DNA of 64,000 nucleotides from DATDIC01 sp963777625 (lineage in GTDB: Bacteria > Pseudomonadota > Alphaproteobacteria > Acetobacterales > Acetobacteraceae). The stretch lies in contig CAVZRO010000040.1 in assembly GCA_963777625.1 (NCBI GenBank), positions 106,159 to 170,158 of the forward strand. The letters run 5' to 3'. Each line of letters starts with the position of its first letter. Positions within the stretch are counted from its first letter, which is position 1. Under the pieces are notes generated by a model. That model saw only the letters and a list, made by a program, of their open reading frames with translations. It did not search any database and had not been told where the DNA came from. This document shows, one piece after another, positions 26,624-35,858 of this stretch. A program made the translations under genes and the position numbers.

Positions 26624-26759
26624 CGTACCGCTCCTTCGGCCCTGTGCCACGGCAATCTGACGCCGCGGTCGAACAGCGGTCAATCGGGGGAACACATGCA
26701 TACGGAGCGGTCGCGAGGTCGTGGCGAAGGCAGACAGAAGCCGTTCGTGCCACAGATCC

Positions 26760-27045
26760 GTCATGCCCGGCCCTTTCCGTCAGGGCCGGCCCCTTTCCGT
26801 CAGGACCGGCCCCTTCCCGTCATGGCCGGGCTTGTCCGGCTTGTCCCGGCCATCCACGACTTCGTCGCCCACCGCGCCGCTCGTTCGCTTCGCGTTACTC
26901 GGGCACCACCGGCAGGATGAACCATTCTCAATACGGTCTGGTATACCCGACTTCCGCAGGAAGTCGGGAAGTTTGATTTCGCGCGCAGCCGCCACACCAA
27001 CCCTGCGCGGGTATACCCAAATCCTGCGGATTAGGGTATATAACA
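26760..27045. repeat. MITE-like element D with a strong hairpin
   Basis: Holds the family core (CTTGTCCCGGCCATCCACGA, then GCCGCTCGTTCGCTTCGCG) and the end CATTCTCAATACGGTCTGGT at about 26920-26940. Next comes a perfect hairpin CCCGACTTCC-GCA-GGAAGTCGGG at 26946-26968 and an AT-rich stretch to 27050. Three CCGTCA(G/T)GGCCGG units precede the core. Together with flanks it makes up a gene-free gap from 26624 to 27257. Confidence 0.65.
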
Positions 27046-27257
27046 CACATTGCGCGTGATGATTTCAATCGAGAGCGATCATATGACGTGCGCTCAGCAG
27101 TTGGTGGCCACGTTGTCGGCCGTGCCTGCATGCTGGCCGGGTTGGGGATCCCTCGTGAAGCGTCGTGCGATCCAGGAACTGGTCGAGCGTGGTGGATGGA
27201 ACGTATACTCGTCGCCTTGGACAGGCCTGACCTTCTCTGATCCGTGGAAACGCCCCT

Positions 27258-27716
27258 ATGCTCGGCCAGACCCTCACGAACACAACCCTCACCGACTCCG
27301 AGATTGCCGACCTACGCTGCATCGCCGGGATGATCGTGCCGGCCAGTGCCAAATATCGCGTGCCCGGCGCTGACGACGACGTGGTCTTTGCCGATATCCT
27401 GAAAAGTCTCGGCCGCGATACCGCCGACGTGCGCACGGCGCTGGCGCTCGCTTCCAGCCTCGCTGGGGAAGCGTTAGCTGCGCTGGACCCAGTCGCGCGC
27501 GACGCAATGGGCGCAAGGCTACGCACCGAGGTCGGCAATCCGATGGCCGTCCTCACGCGCGTGGTCCTGCTCTGCTACTACCGTGACGACCGCGTACTGA
27601 TGTCGCTTGGGCTGGAACCTCGACCAGCGTTCCCGAAAGGCTATGAGTTGGAGCAGGGCGACTGGTCGCTGCTGGACCCGGTAAAGGCGCGCAAACCATT
27701 CTGGCGCCAGGCATAG
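27258..27716 (+). CDS. Gluconate 2-dehydrogenase subunit 3-like small subunit
   Basis: A 152-residue protein placed 10 bp before a GMC-type dehydrogenase. Its sequence (LTNTTLTDSEIADLRCIAGM, IVPASAKYRVPGADDDVVFA, VLLCYYRDDRVLMSLGLEPR) fits the small gamma-type subunits of membrane-bound alcohol or sugar dehydrogenases. Such subunits usually carry a Tat signal that exports the complex; none is seen here, so either the start is wrong or the complex is cytosolic. The ribosome site is weak. Confidence 0.7.
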   Translation: MLGQTLTNTTLTDSEIADLRCIAGMIVPASAKYRVPGADDDVVFADILKSLGRDTADVRTALALASSLAGEALAALDPVARDAMGARLRTEVGNPMAVLTRVVLLCYYRDDRVLMSLGLEPRPAFPKGYELEQGDWSLLDPVKARKPFWRQA

Positions 27717-27726
27717 GGGTGCGAAG

Positions 27727-29323
27727 ATGCTGGACAAGGTTGACGTCCTGATCATCGGAGCGGGCGCTTCTGGCGCTGCGGTGGCCTGGAGTTTGGCCGA
27801 AACGAAGATGCACATCGTGTGTCTGGAGCAGGGCGACTGGATGAACCCGGCCGAATATCCCGCGACGCGTCGCGACGCCGAGGCGCGCAACGGTGGGAGC
27901 TTCGCCATCAACCCCAACCGCCGCGGGGGCTTGGCTGACTACCCGATCAACGAGGACAACTCGCCGATTAAGGTCGCAAACTTCAACGCGGTGGGCGGCG
28001 GCACCGTGCTGTATGGTGCCCACACGCCACGATTCCACCCCTCCGACTTCCGGGTGCGAACGCTGGATGGCGTGGCCGATGACTGGCCGATCGACTACGC
28101 GACGCTGGCACCGTTCTACGACCTGAATGACCGCATGATGGGCACTTCTGGTCTGGCCGGCGATCCTGCCTACCCACCGAAGCCGCAGGTCATGCCGCCG
28201 CTGCCGATGGGCCGCGCCACCATGGCGCTTGCGCGCGGCTTCAACCGGCTGGGCTGGCACTGGTGGCCCTCCGATACCGCCATTGCCTCTCAGGAATACG
28301 AGGGCCGGCCGCCCTGCATCAATCTGGGCAAATGCACCTTCGGTTGCGCTCAAGGCGCCAAGGGAAGCACCGATATCACCTACTGGCCGGAAGCGATCCG
28401 TGCCGGCGTGAAACTGCGCACCCGCGCTCGCGTGCGGGAGATCACACTAGGCCCTGACGGCATGGCCAATGGGGTGGTGTATTACGACGCTGAGGGGCGG
28501 GAGCAGTTCCAGGCAGCGCATATCGTCATCCTCGCCAGCAACGGCATCGGCACGCCGCGGCTGCTGCTGAACTCGGCCAATCGCCCGCTTCCCGCGCGGT
28601 CTCGCCAATCGCAGCGACCAGGTCGGCCGCAACCTGATGTTCCATCCCTATGCGTGGATCACCGGGTATTTCAACGAAGAGCTGGATGGCGAGCGGGGGC
28701 CCGACAATAGCTATTGGAGCCATGAATTCTACGAAACCGACCTGTCGCGTGGTTTCGTCCGCGGCTTCTGCTACGAGTTCAGCCGGGGCGAGGGTACGGC
28801 CGCGACCGCCATCGAAGGGGTCGAGTCAGGCCGCATTCCGTGGGGTGACGCGCACCATGATGGCTATCGCCGGCTGCACCGCCGTTCCACTGGCCTTGGA
28901 GCCATCCTCGAAGACCTGCCAGAGGCCCATAACCGTGTCACCCTCGACCCGGTGCTGAAGGACGGCAACGGCATTCCCGCGCCTAAGATCGACTACACAC
29001 TGAGCGAGAACAGCCGGCGCATGATGGATTTCGCCATTGCGCGCGGCACCGACATCCTGAAGGCCGCGGGCGCCTACGACGTCGAAGGTGGGCTGCTGGA
29101 CCGCGGCGGCTGGCATCTGATGGGCACGGCACGGATGGGCAACGATCCCGAAACATCTGTGGTCAATTCCTGGGGTCGCAGCCATGACGTGCGCAACCTG
29201 TTCATCGTCGACGGCTCGATCTTCATCACCTCGGCCGGCGTCAACCCCACGCATACGATCCAAGCGCTTGCGCTCTACATCGCCGACCAGATCAAGCAGC
29301 GCCTAGGCACGCTTTTCGACTGA
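27727..29323 (+). pseudogene. GMC-family oxidoreductase (sugar/alcohol dehydrogenase flavoprotein), frameshifted
   Basis: A ~532-residue FAD enzyme in two frames. The first has the Rossmann motif VDVLIIGAGASGAAVAW, NAVGGGTVLYGAHTPRFHPS and GKCTFGCAQGAKGSTDITYW; the second resumes as GLANRSDQVGRNLMFHPYAW and carries the catalytic end GGWHLMGTARMGNDPETSVV and GSIFITSAGVNPTHTIQALA. The break is near 28580-28597, one net base. With its small subunit upstream it should form a membrane-linked dehydrogenase. Directly after its stop lies a transposase remnant. Confidence 0.85.
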
Positions 29324-29330
29324 TAGACGC

Positions 29331-29545
29331 TACGACGCCGTCGAGGCGTCTACCCCAGCCGGTGAGCAGATACACGCCGTGGCCGACAACCACGCCACGC
29401 ACAAGCATCCGAAGGTGCGCGAGTGGCTGGGCCACCACCCGCGCTGGACGTTTCAGACAGTCCACGCCCTTCCGCTGGATCAAGGACCCGGACAAGATCA
29501 TCGCAGCGGTGCGAAGAGGGCACCAAGCATTAGATTCTATCCACT
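29331..29545 (+). mobile_element. IS630-family transposase remnant
   Basis: Two fragments of an IS630-type transposase: YDAVEASTPAGEQIHAVADN with HATHKHPKVREWLGHHPRW (the DDE region with the second Asp) and, after a deletion and frame change, FRWIKDPDKIIAAVRRGHQA, the usual C-terminus. The first and middle catalytic parts are missing. It ends against the stop of dctM on the other strand. Confidence 0.8.
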
Positions 29546-30887
29546 ACGGACAGATCCACCCCGCCCCGCCCGGCCGCGGAAAACAACCCACCGACCGCGG
29601 CAGGAAATGTCGCGGCAACCACAGCACCGTGTTCGGCACCAGGATGATCACGCAGATCACGATCACGAACACCACGTAGATCGGCGCCGACTGGCGCAGC
29701 GCGCGGGAGAACGGCACGCCCGCCAGAGTGGACGACAGCAGCAGGATGATGCCGCAGGGCGGCGTGATCAGCCCGAACGCCAGCGTCACGATCACCACCA
29801 CGCCCATGTGCACCGCGTTGATGTGACCCAGCTTCTCCAGCGCCAGGATCACCGGCATCAGGATGATGATGGCCGGCAGCCCGTCCAAAAAATCGCCGAC
29901 GATCAGGAACAGTACCGCGACGAAGAACAGGATCGCCCGCGGGTCGGTCGTGCCCAGCGCCGCGACCCATCCCATGATGATGTCGGCACCGCCCAGATAA
30001 GCCAGCATCCACCCGAACGCGGAAGCGCCGGCCACCGCGGTCAGCGGGATCGAGTACAGCACCGCCGCCATCGCGATGTCCTTCGGCAGCCGCCGGAAGT
30101 GACCGCGGTTGAGCAGTGGCAGCAGCACGATCAGCGCATACATCACCGCTGCCATGCCGGCCTCGGCCGGGGTGATGACACCGCCAAGGATGGATCCGAT
30201 GATAATCACCGGGATCATCAGCGGCAGCAGCGCACCACGCAGCGCCGCGCCGAATTCGACGAACGTCGCGCGTCGCTTCTGGATGCCCGGCGCGCCGAAG
30301 AAATAGCTGTAGATCATCAGCCCGATGCAGACCATCAGCCCCGGCGTTGCGCCGCCCAGGAACAGCCCGCCGACCGAGGCGTCGCCCACGGCGCCATACA
30401 CGATCGCCATGATCGAGGGCGGCACCATCGACGCGATCGAGGCGCCGGCGGCGATCAGCGCGGCCGAGAAGGCCGCCGTATAGCCCTCCTCGCGCATCGC
30501 CGGAATAAGCACGGTGCCGATGGCGACGGTGTCGGCAGTGGAGGAGCCGGAAATGCCCCCGAAGATCATGCAGGACACCGCGACCACGTGCGCCAACCCG
30601 CTGCGCAGATGCCCCACCATCGCCTGGGTCAGCGCGATCAGCCGCGGCGTGATGCGCGCCGACGTCATCAGCTCGCCGACCAGCAAAAAGAACGGGATCG
30701 CCAGCAGCGCCAGCTCGTTGATGCCGTTGAAAAGCTGCCCCATCAACGAGCCGATCGTGAGGTGCGTGAACAGTGCCGCGACCACCACGACGGCGGCGAT
30801 CAGGGCGAACGCGACCGGCAGTCCAGCATAGCCCAGAAACAGGAACAGCCCGCACATCACCACGATCGCGATCTGGTTGCTGCTCAT
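29544..30887 (-). CDS. dctM: TRAP transporter large permease DctM
   Basis: A 447-residue inner-membrane protein with about 12 hydrophobic segments; it is the ion-coupled carrier of a tripartite transporter. Family motifs: LLAIPFFLLVGELMTSARIT, GGISGSSTADTVAIGTVLIP, GASIASMVPPSIMAIVYGAV, GVITPAEAGMAAVMYALIVL. The last ~17 residues (after NTVLWLPRHFLP) look non-homologous and read into the IS630 remnant, so the original stop was probably lost. It overlaps dctQ by 4 bp (ATGA coupling). Confidence 0.92.
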   Translation of the reverse strand: MSSNQIAIVVMCGLFLFLGYAGLPVAFALIAAVVVVAALFTHLTIGSLMGQLFNGINELALLAIPFFLLVGELMTSARITPRLIALTQAMVGHLRSGLAHVVAVSCMIFGGISGSSTADTVAIGTVLIPAMREEGYTAAFSAALIAAGASIASMVPPSIMAIVYGAVGDASVGGLFLGGATPGLMVCIGLMIYSYFFGAPGIQKRRATFVEFGAALRGALLPLMIPVIIIGSILGGVITPAEAGMAAVMYALIVLLPLLNRGHFRRLPKDIAMAAVLYSIPLTAVAGASAFGWMLAYLGGADIIMGWVAALGTTDPRAILFFVAVLFLIVGDFLDGLPAIIILMPVILALEKLGHINAVHMGVVVIVTLAFGLITPPCGIILLLSSTLAGVPFSRALRQSAPIYVVFVIVICVIILVPNTVLWLPRHFLPRSVGCFPRPGGAGWICP

Positions 30888-31486
30888 TGCGCCGGGTGCC
30901 TTTCGGCTGCCTGCAGCAGCGGCGCCGCTGCCTCCAGCCCGGCCGGCAGGTCAGACGGATCGGCAAATCCGCGGCGCCATCCGTTGACCAGCTTCTCCAC
31001 CGAAAACAGTGCGATCAGCGCGCCGGCAACCGGAATCGCCGCATACAGCACGGCGATCGGTGTCAGCGACGGCATCAGGTAGCTGCCGAAACCATTCAGG
31101 TAGTTCCGGTAGCCAAACCATACCAGGCAGCCGGCCACGCCGAGCATCACCAGTTGCTGGAACATCTCGATCCCGTTCCGCACCCCCCCGGCGAATATCT
31201 CCGCCGTGGCGGCCAGCCGGAAATGATCGTTCCGCCGCACGCCGACCGCGCCGCCCATGAACACGCCCCAGGCAAAAAACCCGAGCGAGAACTCCTGCGC
31301 ATCCAGCCAGGGACGGCGCAGGATGCGGAACGCCACGTCGCCCACCTCGCTGACCAGGAAACCGATCAGCAGCAACCCGCACAGCACGACCAGCGCGATC
31401 TCCAGCGGATCGAGCCAGCGCCATTTGAGATGCGGGCGCTTGCGCGACAGCAGCGTGTCGGCGAAGCCGCCTGCCCGCACCGGCAT
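30884..31486 (-). CDS. dctQ: TRAP transporter small permease DctQ
   Basis: A 200-residue membrane protein with four hydrophobic segments: LEIALVVLCGLLLIGFLVSE, FSLGFFAWGVFMGGAVGVRR, FQQLVMLGVAGCLVWFGYRN and PIAVLYAAIPVAGALIALFS. The second holds the typical DctQ pattern followed by NDHF (the conserved charged loop H). It pairs with DctM to form the permease; it lies between dctP (10 bp upstream) and dctM (4-bp overlap). Confidence 0.9.
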   Translation of the reverse strand: MPVRAGGFADTLLSRKRPHLKWRWLDPLEIALVVLCGLLLIGFLVSEVGDVAFRILRRPWLDAQEFSLGFFAWGVFMGGAVGVRRNDHFRLAATAEIFAGGVRNGIEMFQQLVMLGVAGCLVWFGYRNYLNGFGSYLMPSLTPIAVLYAAIPVAGALIALFSVEKLVNGWRRGFADPSDLPAGLEAAAPLLQAAERHPAQ

Positions 31487-31496
31487 GGCGCGCCGG

Positions 31497-32507
31497 TCAG
31501 GCGGCCAGCTTGCGGGTCAGCGCGAGTATCTGCACGGCGTACGGTCCCAGCGCCTGTGCTTGTTCATCCTGGATCGGCTTGGCAATTTCGATGAACCCCG
31601 AGCGGTCAATTCCGGTGTAAATCTCGACCCCCATCTTGCGCAGCGAATCGATCGCCGCGTGGTCGTATTCCAGTGATTTCGGCACCGTCAGGCCGCGCGA
31701 ATACGCGAACGAGACTTTCACCCAGCCTTGCTCTTCCGCGTTCAGGCTGTTCCAGGTTTTGTCGGCGACCCACAGATGGTTGTTGTTCGCTTCGTGGTCG
31801 GAGGCAGACAGCACCGGCGCCACCTCATAGTGCTTTTGCGCGCGGTAGATGTCGGCGCCATTCTCGGCGATATCGACCAGCCCGGTTTCCAATGAGGTAT
31901 AGACCTGCCCGATCGGCATATGCACCGGCACCGAGCCATAGGCGCTGAAGAACCGGTCCTCGGTCTTGGTGGCCTGCACCCGGACCTTCTTGCCCTTCAT
32001 GTCGGCAATGTTCTTGATCTCGTTCTTGGAATAGAACTTGCGGAACCCGAGCGTCAGCAGGCCCAGCGATGTCGCGCCGGTGGTGTTCTTCAGGATCATT
32101 TCCTGGAACAGCGCGTTCATGCCCGGATCGAGCATCGACTTCGACAGATGCGCCTCATTCAGGAAGATGAAGTGCAGCGAAAACACGCCGGCCTGGGGTA
32201 CCACGGTCGAGGTGTTGGCGGTGGAGTTGATGACGAAGTCGATATCCCCGGTGCGGACCTTCTGCGCCATCTCGGGCTCCTGCCCAAGCTGCGCGCCGGG
32301 AAATTCATGGATCGAGAATTTCCCCCCGCTGACCTCTTTCAACTTCGCGTTGAACTGGTCGGCAAGGAACCCGTAGCCGGTGTCATGCGGCTCGTCATGG
32401 GCGAAGGTGAACACGCGGGTACTCTGTGCGATGGCCGGCATAGCCAGCGTTGCGGCGGCCGCCTGCACTAGCGCACGGCGGGTAACCCGCCGTATCGAAT
32501 TTGACAT
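31497..32507 (-). CDS. dctP: TRAP transporter substrate-binding protein DctP
   Basis: A 336-residue periplasmic binding protein. The N-terminus has a Tat-like signal (SIRRVTRRALVQAAAATLAM...PAIAQ). The mature part shows FTFAHDEPHDTGYGFLADQF, DIADMKGKKVRVQATKTEDR-like sequence at the hinge (KNIADMKGKKVRVQATKTED), with the Arg that contacts the ligand carboxylate, and LETGLVDIAENGADIYRAQK. It captures an organic acid, identity unknown, for DctQM. Start ATG 32507 follows GGGAGG by 6 bp. First gene of the dctPQM operon. Confidence 0.92.
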   Translation of the reverse strand: MSNSIRRVTRRALVQAAAATLAMPAIAQSTRVFTFAHDEPHDTGYGFLADQFNAKLKEVSGGKFSIHEFPGAQLGQEPEMAQKVRTGDIDFVINSTANTSTVVPQAGVFSLHFIFLNEAHLSKSMLDPGMNALFQEMILKNTTGATSLGLLTLGFRKFYSKNEIKNIADMKGKKVRVQATKTEDRFFSAYGSVPVHMPIGQVYTSLETGLVDIAENGADIYRAQKHYEVAPVLSASDHEANNNHLWVADKTWNSLNAEEQGWVKVSFAYSRGLTVPKSLEYDHAAIDSLRKMGVEIYTGIDRSGFIEIAKPIQDEQAQALGPYAVQILALTRKLAA

Positions 32508-33234
32508 GATTTCCTCCCTGGTCGCCATATCAGACGGTACCGGCAGGTATCGTGTCAATCGCGGCCCGCTGCCGGCCCCGCCGCCACCATTCGGCCGGGC
32601 TGAGTGGATCGGGAAACCAGCAGTGGGGAGCGGTTGTTTGCGCCGCTTCGTTTATTTCGTAATCAAGATATGCCAATCTACCACATTGTTTCTGGAGTGC
32701 ATTCCCGCGCCCATCTCGTCATTCCCGCGAAAGCGCGAAATCCAGCGACACTCTGTGCAACCGCGACCGCGTCACGAGGAAGAATCAGTCTCTCGAACGG
32801 CCGCGGTATAATACCAACCCGCATTGATGCTGACCCTTTCCGTCATGGCCGGGACATTGTCCAGGCTTGTCCCGGCCATCCATGACTTTGTCGCCCACCG
32901 CGCCGCTCGTTCGCCTCACGCTTACTCCGGGCAACGCCGGTGGGACGGGCCACCCTCAATGCGGTCTGGTATAAGATCACGGAATTGCACGCCCGCTCGA
33001 ATCCACCCCATTCACCTGTACCCCTCGGGATCAATCGCCGAACATTCTTCTGACAAGACTCCACAACCCTCGTGACCGCATACTGTCATTCGCAACGTCG
33101 CATAAGCACCTGTGGATCTAATTTCTTGCCTATCCGATTGCCACCCACACCCACCACCGTAGAGTGCGGCATGCCTATCCGCTTGACACCCCAAACAACC
33201 AGATGTTGGGGAAAATACGAGAACGGATCAAAAA
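32508..33234. other. Gene-free gap carrying MITE-like element E
   Basis: The best preserved copy of the MITE-like family spans about 32805-32973: left end GGTATAATACCAACCCGC then ATTGATGCTGACC; right end, reverse-complemented, TATACCAGACCGCATTGAG then GGTGG. The core has GTCCCGGCCATCCATGACTT and GTCGCCCACCGCGCCGCTCG. A CGTCATTCCCGCGAAAGCGC hairpin lies near 32718-32738. The parts 32508-32700 and 32980-33234 show no gene. Confidence 0.75.
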
Positions 33235-34173
33235 ATGCAGCCATTCCGGTTTGGCGTAAACGTCCGGCACGCAAAATCGCGGGCCGAATTGCAGGAGACG
33301 GCACGCAAGATCGAGGGCCTCGGCTACGACACGCTGACCTTGCCCGATCACCTCACCGAGCTGATCGCGCCGATGCCAGCATTGGTGAGCGCGGCGGAGG
33401 CGACGACAACCCTTCGGGTCGGCACCAATGTGCTGAACAACGACCTTCGCCATCCCGTTCTGGTCGCGCGTGAAGCTGCGGCGATCGACCTTCTCACGGA
33501 CGGACGGCTCCAACTCGGCTTGGGCGCTGGCAGCATCCAGGCGGAATATGAGCAAGCCGGGTTGGGCTTCGATCGGGGGCGCACCAGGGTCGAGCGGCTG
33601 GCCGAAGCGGTCACCATCATCAAGGGTCTGCTCAAGGGCGAGAAGCTCACCTTCACCGGTCGGCACTATCATGTGACCGGCCACACGATTGCTCCGCTTC
33701 CTGTCCAGCGGCCGCATCCCCCCATCCTGATCGGTGGCAATGGCCCCAGTCTCCTCGCGCTCGCTGCACGGGAAGCCGATATCGTAGGTCTCTCAGGGCT
33801 GACGTTTCGCAAGGGCGGCGCGGTCCCGCCGGACCTGTCCGGATGGAAGCCATCGAGCCTCGACGAGCGGGTCCAGCTTGTGCGCGAGATCGCCGGCGAT
33901 GAGCGATACCCTCGGCTGGAGATCAACGCACTCGTGCAGCGCGTCATGGTGACGAATGACCGCCGCGGAGCCGCTGAGGAATTGACCAGTCGCTGGACCC
34001 AGCTAACGCCCGACGAAATTCTCCAAAGCCCTTACGTGCTTATCGGGTCGGTGGACCAGATGGTCGAAGATATCCAGGCGCACCGGAAGCGCTGGGGCAT
34101 CTCGTACTATGTCGTCCATGAACCCTACCTGGACGATTTCGCCCCGGTCGTTGCCCGCCTCGCCGGCAGGTAG
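33235..34173 (+). CDS. Luciferase-like F420-dependent oxidoreductase (TIGR03621-like)
   Basis: A 312-residue luciferase-like enzyme: QPFRFGVNVRHAKSRAELQE, EGLGYDTLTLPDHLTELIAP, LRVGTNVLNNDLRHPVLVAR, LTDGRLQLGLGAGSIQAEYE and the C-terminal YVLIGSVDQMVEDIQAHRKR. This pattern fits the TIGR03621 group, which is found mainly in F420-producing bacteria. It is flanked by repeat-rich gaps and stands alone, with no clear ribosome site (AAAA rich). Confidence 0.85.
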   Translation: MQPFRFGVNVRHAKSRAELQETARKIEGLGYDTLTLPDHLTELIAPMPALVSAAEATTTLRVGTNVLNNDLRHPVLVAREAAAIDLLTDGRLQLGLGAGSIQAEYEQAGLGFDRGRTRVERLAEAVTIIKGLLKGEKLTFTGRHYHVTGHTIAPLPVQRPHPPILIGGNGPSLLALAAREADIVGLSGLTFRKGGAVPPDLSGWKPSSLDERVQLVREIAGDERYPRLEINALVQRVMVTNDRRGAAEELTSRWTQLTPDEILQSPYVLIGSVDQMVEDIQAHRKRWGISYYVVHEPYLDDFAPVVARLAGR

Positions 34174-34729
34174 TCGCCGGCAGGGCCGCACCAACCCACG
34201 CTGAGCTTTACCGGGGAATAGCGGCGCCCCAGATGTAGCGGTTGTGGGCGACAACCGGACAGGCAAAATAATTTCAAACTCATGCCAACCCGCGCGGACG
34301 AAGAGGTGGATTCACATTTGAAGTGCAACAGGTGGCTCAAAGAATAGCTCGGCGGGTGTTTTGAAGCCAAGGCATTTGCGTGGGGTATCGGCTAGCTGCT
34401 TCCAGCGTTGTCAGCTTGTTGGCGAGGGCGGCGAACCAGGCGGCTAATATAACTCGGGTCTCATGCGATGGCTGCTACGATCCCGAATGGCGCCTCGTCG
34501 TCACTCCCCCCGAACTGATTTCCTTTGCCCCCCGATCAGGCCGAACCTGGGTCTCACGTTGTCGGATTACCGAAGCAATGCCGACCGAGGTGGTTACCGG
34601 GATCGCGAACTATCGTTGTTGCAGCGCCTATCATAACGGAATTCGACTTGCAGCGAAATCACGGCGGTAGTAGTATTACTGTATCGTATCAAAAATGGCG
34701 ACAACGAGAATAATTGGGAGGACTTAATC
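34174..34729. mobile_element. IS30-type transposase 3' remnant in a gene-free gap
   Basis: On the minus strand at 34312-34404 the reading WKQLADTPRKCLGFKTPAEL then FFEPPVALQM and stop is the C-terminus of an IS30-family transposase, as in many proteobacteria; only about 30 codons are left. The rest of the 556-bp gap shows no gene. Base composition is less GC-rich between 34480 and 34720 than in neighbours, which fits inserted DNA. Confidence 0.65.
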
Positions 34730-35511
34730 ATGCCGAGAAGCCGTCATGTTCGGGCCTACCTTGCTTCAATCACTGCACTGAGCAGCGCGGCGATTGCCGC
34801 TGCCGCCGGATCGGCTACGGCGGCGCCGGTCTACATCCCGGTGAATGCCAAGGTTGGCTTCGGCCATGGCTTCGGACCCGATGCAGCTATACATCTGACG
34901 AAGGGCCAGACGATCACAGTTACGGCCCGTAGCGTCTCCGGCACGCTCTCAACTGAAAGAAGTCATTACAGGCATCATCGCAGGGAGAGGGCGTTCCTTA
35001 ATCGTGTTTTTTTTGGAGGCGTAGATTTCGCTGGCACATCTCCAATACCTATAACGGGGTACGGGAGCGGTGCTTAGCCTATTCCCCAAAGGCGCCACCA
35101 CTCAGGCGCAACTGGCTCCTCCGGAGGAAAGGCGCTGGCGGCGTGGAATCTCCTATCATGGGGAAGCACGTTCTTTCCGGCGATTATCCGGGCCGTTCCA
35201 AAACAGTACGCGCTATTTTCTCCTTCACGGACACCACCACCGATCAACTCGACTACGGCTGGCTCGAACTGAGTGCTCAAATGGGGCGAAGCGGGGGCCC
35301 CAACGTCACGATCATCGCCGCCGCCTATGACCCGAGCGGCAACCCACTTCCTGCCGGCGAGGGCGTGCCAAAGCGGGCGGCGATTCCAGAACCTTCCAGC
35401 CTCCCGCTCGAGTTCTCCGGGCTCGCCGCGCTGGCCCTCGGCGCAAGTGGCGTTCGGCGCTGGCGGTCAGCGCGTGCAAAAGCGCCTGCCGCGCCACAAC
35501 GGGCGAGTTAG
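34730..35511 (+). pseudogene. PEP-CTERM sorting domain protein, frameshifted
   Basis: The N-terminal frame (ATG 34730, GGAGG upstream) has a signal peptide, RAYLASITALSSAAIAAAAG then SATAAP. The C-terminal frame (from about 35143) has FSFTDTTTDQLDYGWLELSA, GPNVTIIAAAYDPSGNPLPA and the sorting signal IPEPSSLPLEFSGLAALALG followed by RRWRSARAK: Pro-Glu-Pro, membrane helix and basic tail. These belong to one exported protein processed by an exosortase. At least one frameshift between about 34960 and 35140 breaks it. Confidence 0.7.
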
Positions 35512-35858
35512 CCGGGGCCCTGTGACACCGCTAGGGCCATGCCGCCGCCAAGTGCGCGATCGTGCCGGGCGTGGAGCATCGGCAGAACCGTTACCTCAAC
35601 AATCGAGCCGAAATGTCACACCAGCCGACGCGACGACGAGAGCGGCAGATGCAACGGTTCAGGTCAGCGCGCCATGCACAATGCTTCCTCTCTATCCATA
35701 GCCGCATTTACAACACCGTCACGCCGCTGAAGATTGCCGTGATGCCGGACTGCTGCGTTCGGAGTCTCGCGTGATGTGACTTGAGGTTGCGGCCTGCGCA
35801 CGAGACCCGAGTCGTATCAGCCGCCTGCCCTCACCCACAACCTGAGAACGCCGGCGGA
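35512..35858. other. Gene-free stretch, nothing recognised
   Basis: No frame in either direction shows recognisable protein sequence, and no repeat of the dispersed families is present. It separates the PEP-CTERM gene from the PPOX gene. Confidence 0.5.

Noticed and set aside
29379..31082. Long + strand frame opposite dctM
   Set aside because: Only its first ~25 codons (IS630 relic) are meaningful; the rest is the antisense of dctM, rich in His, Arg, Gln and Asp.
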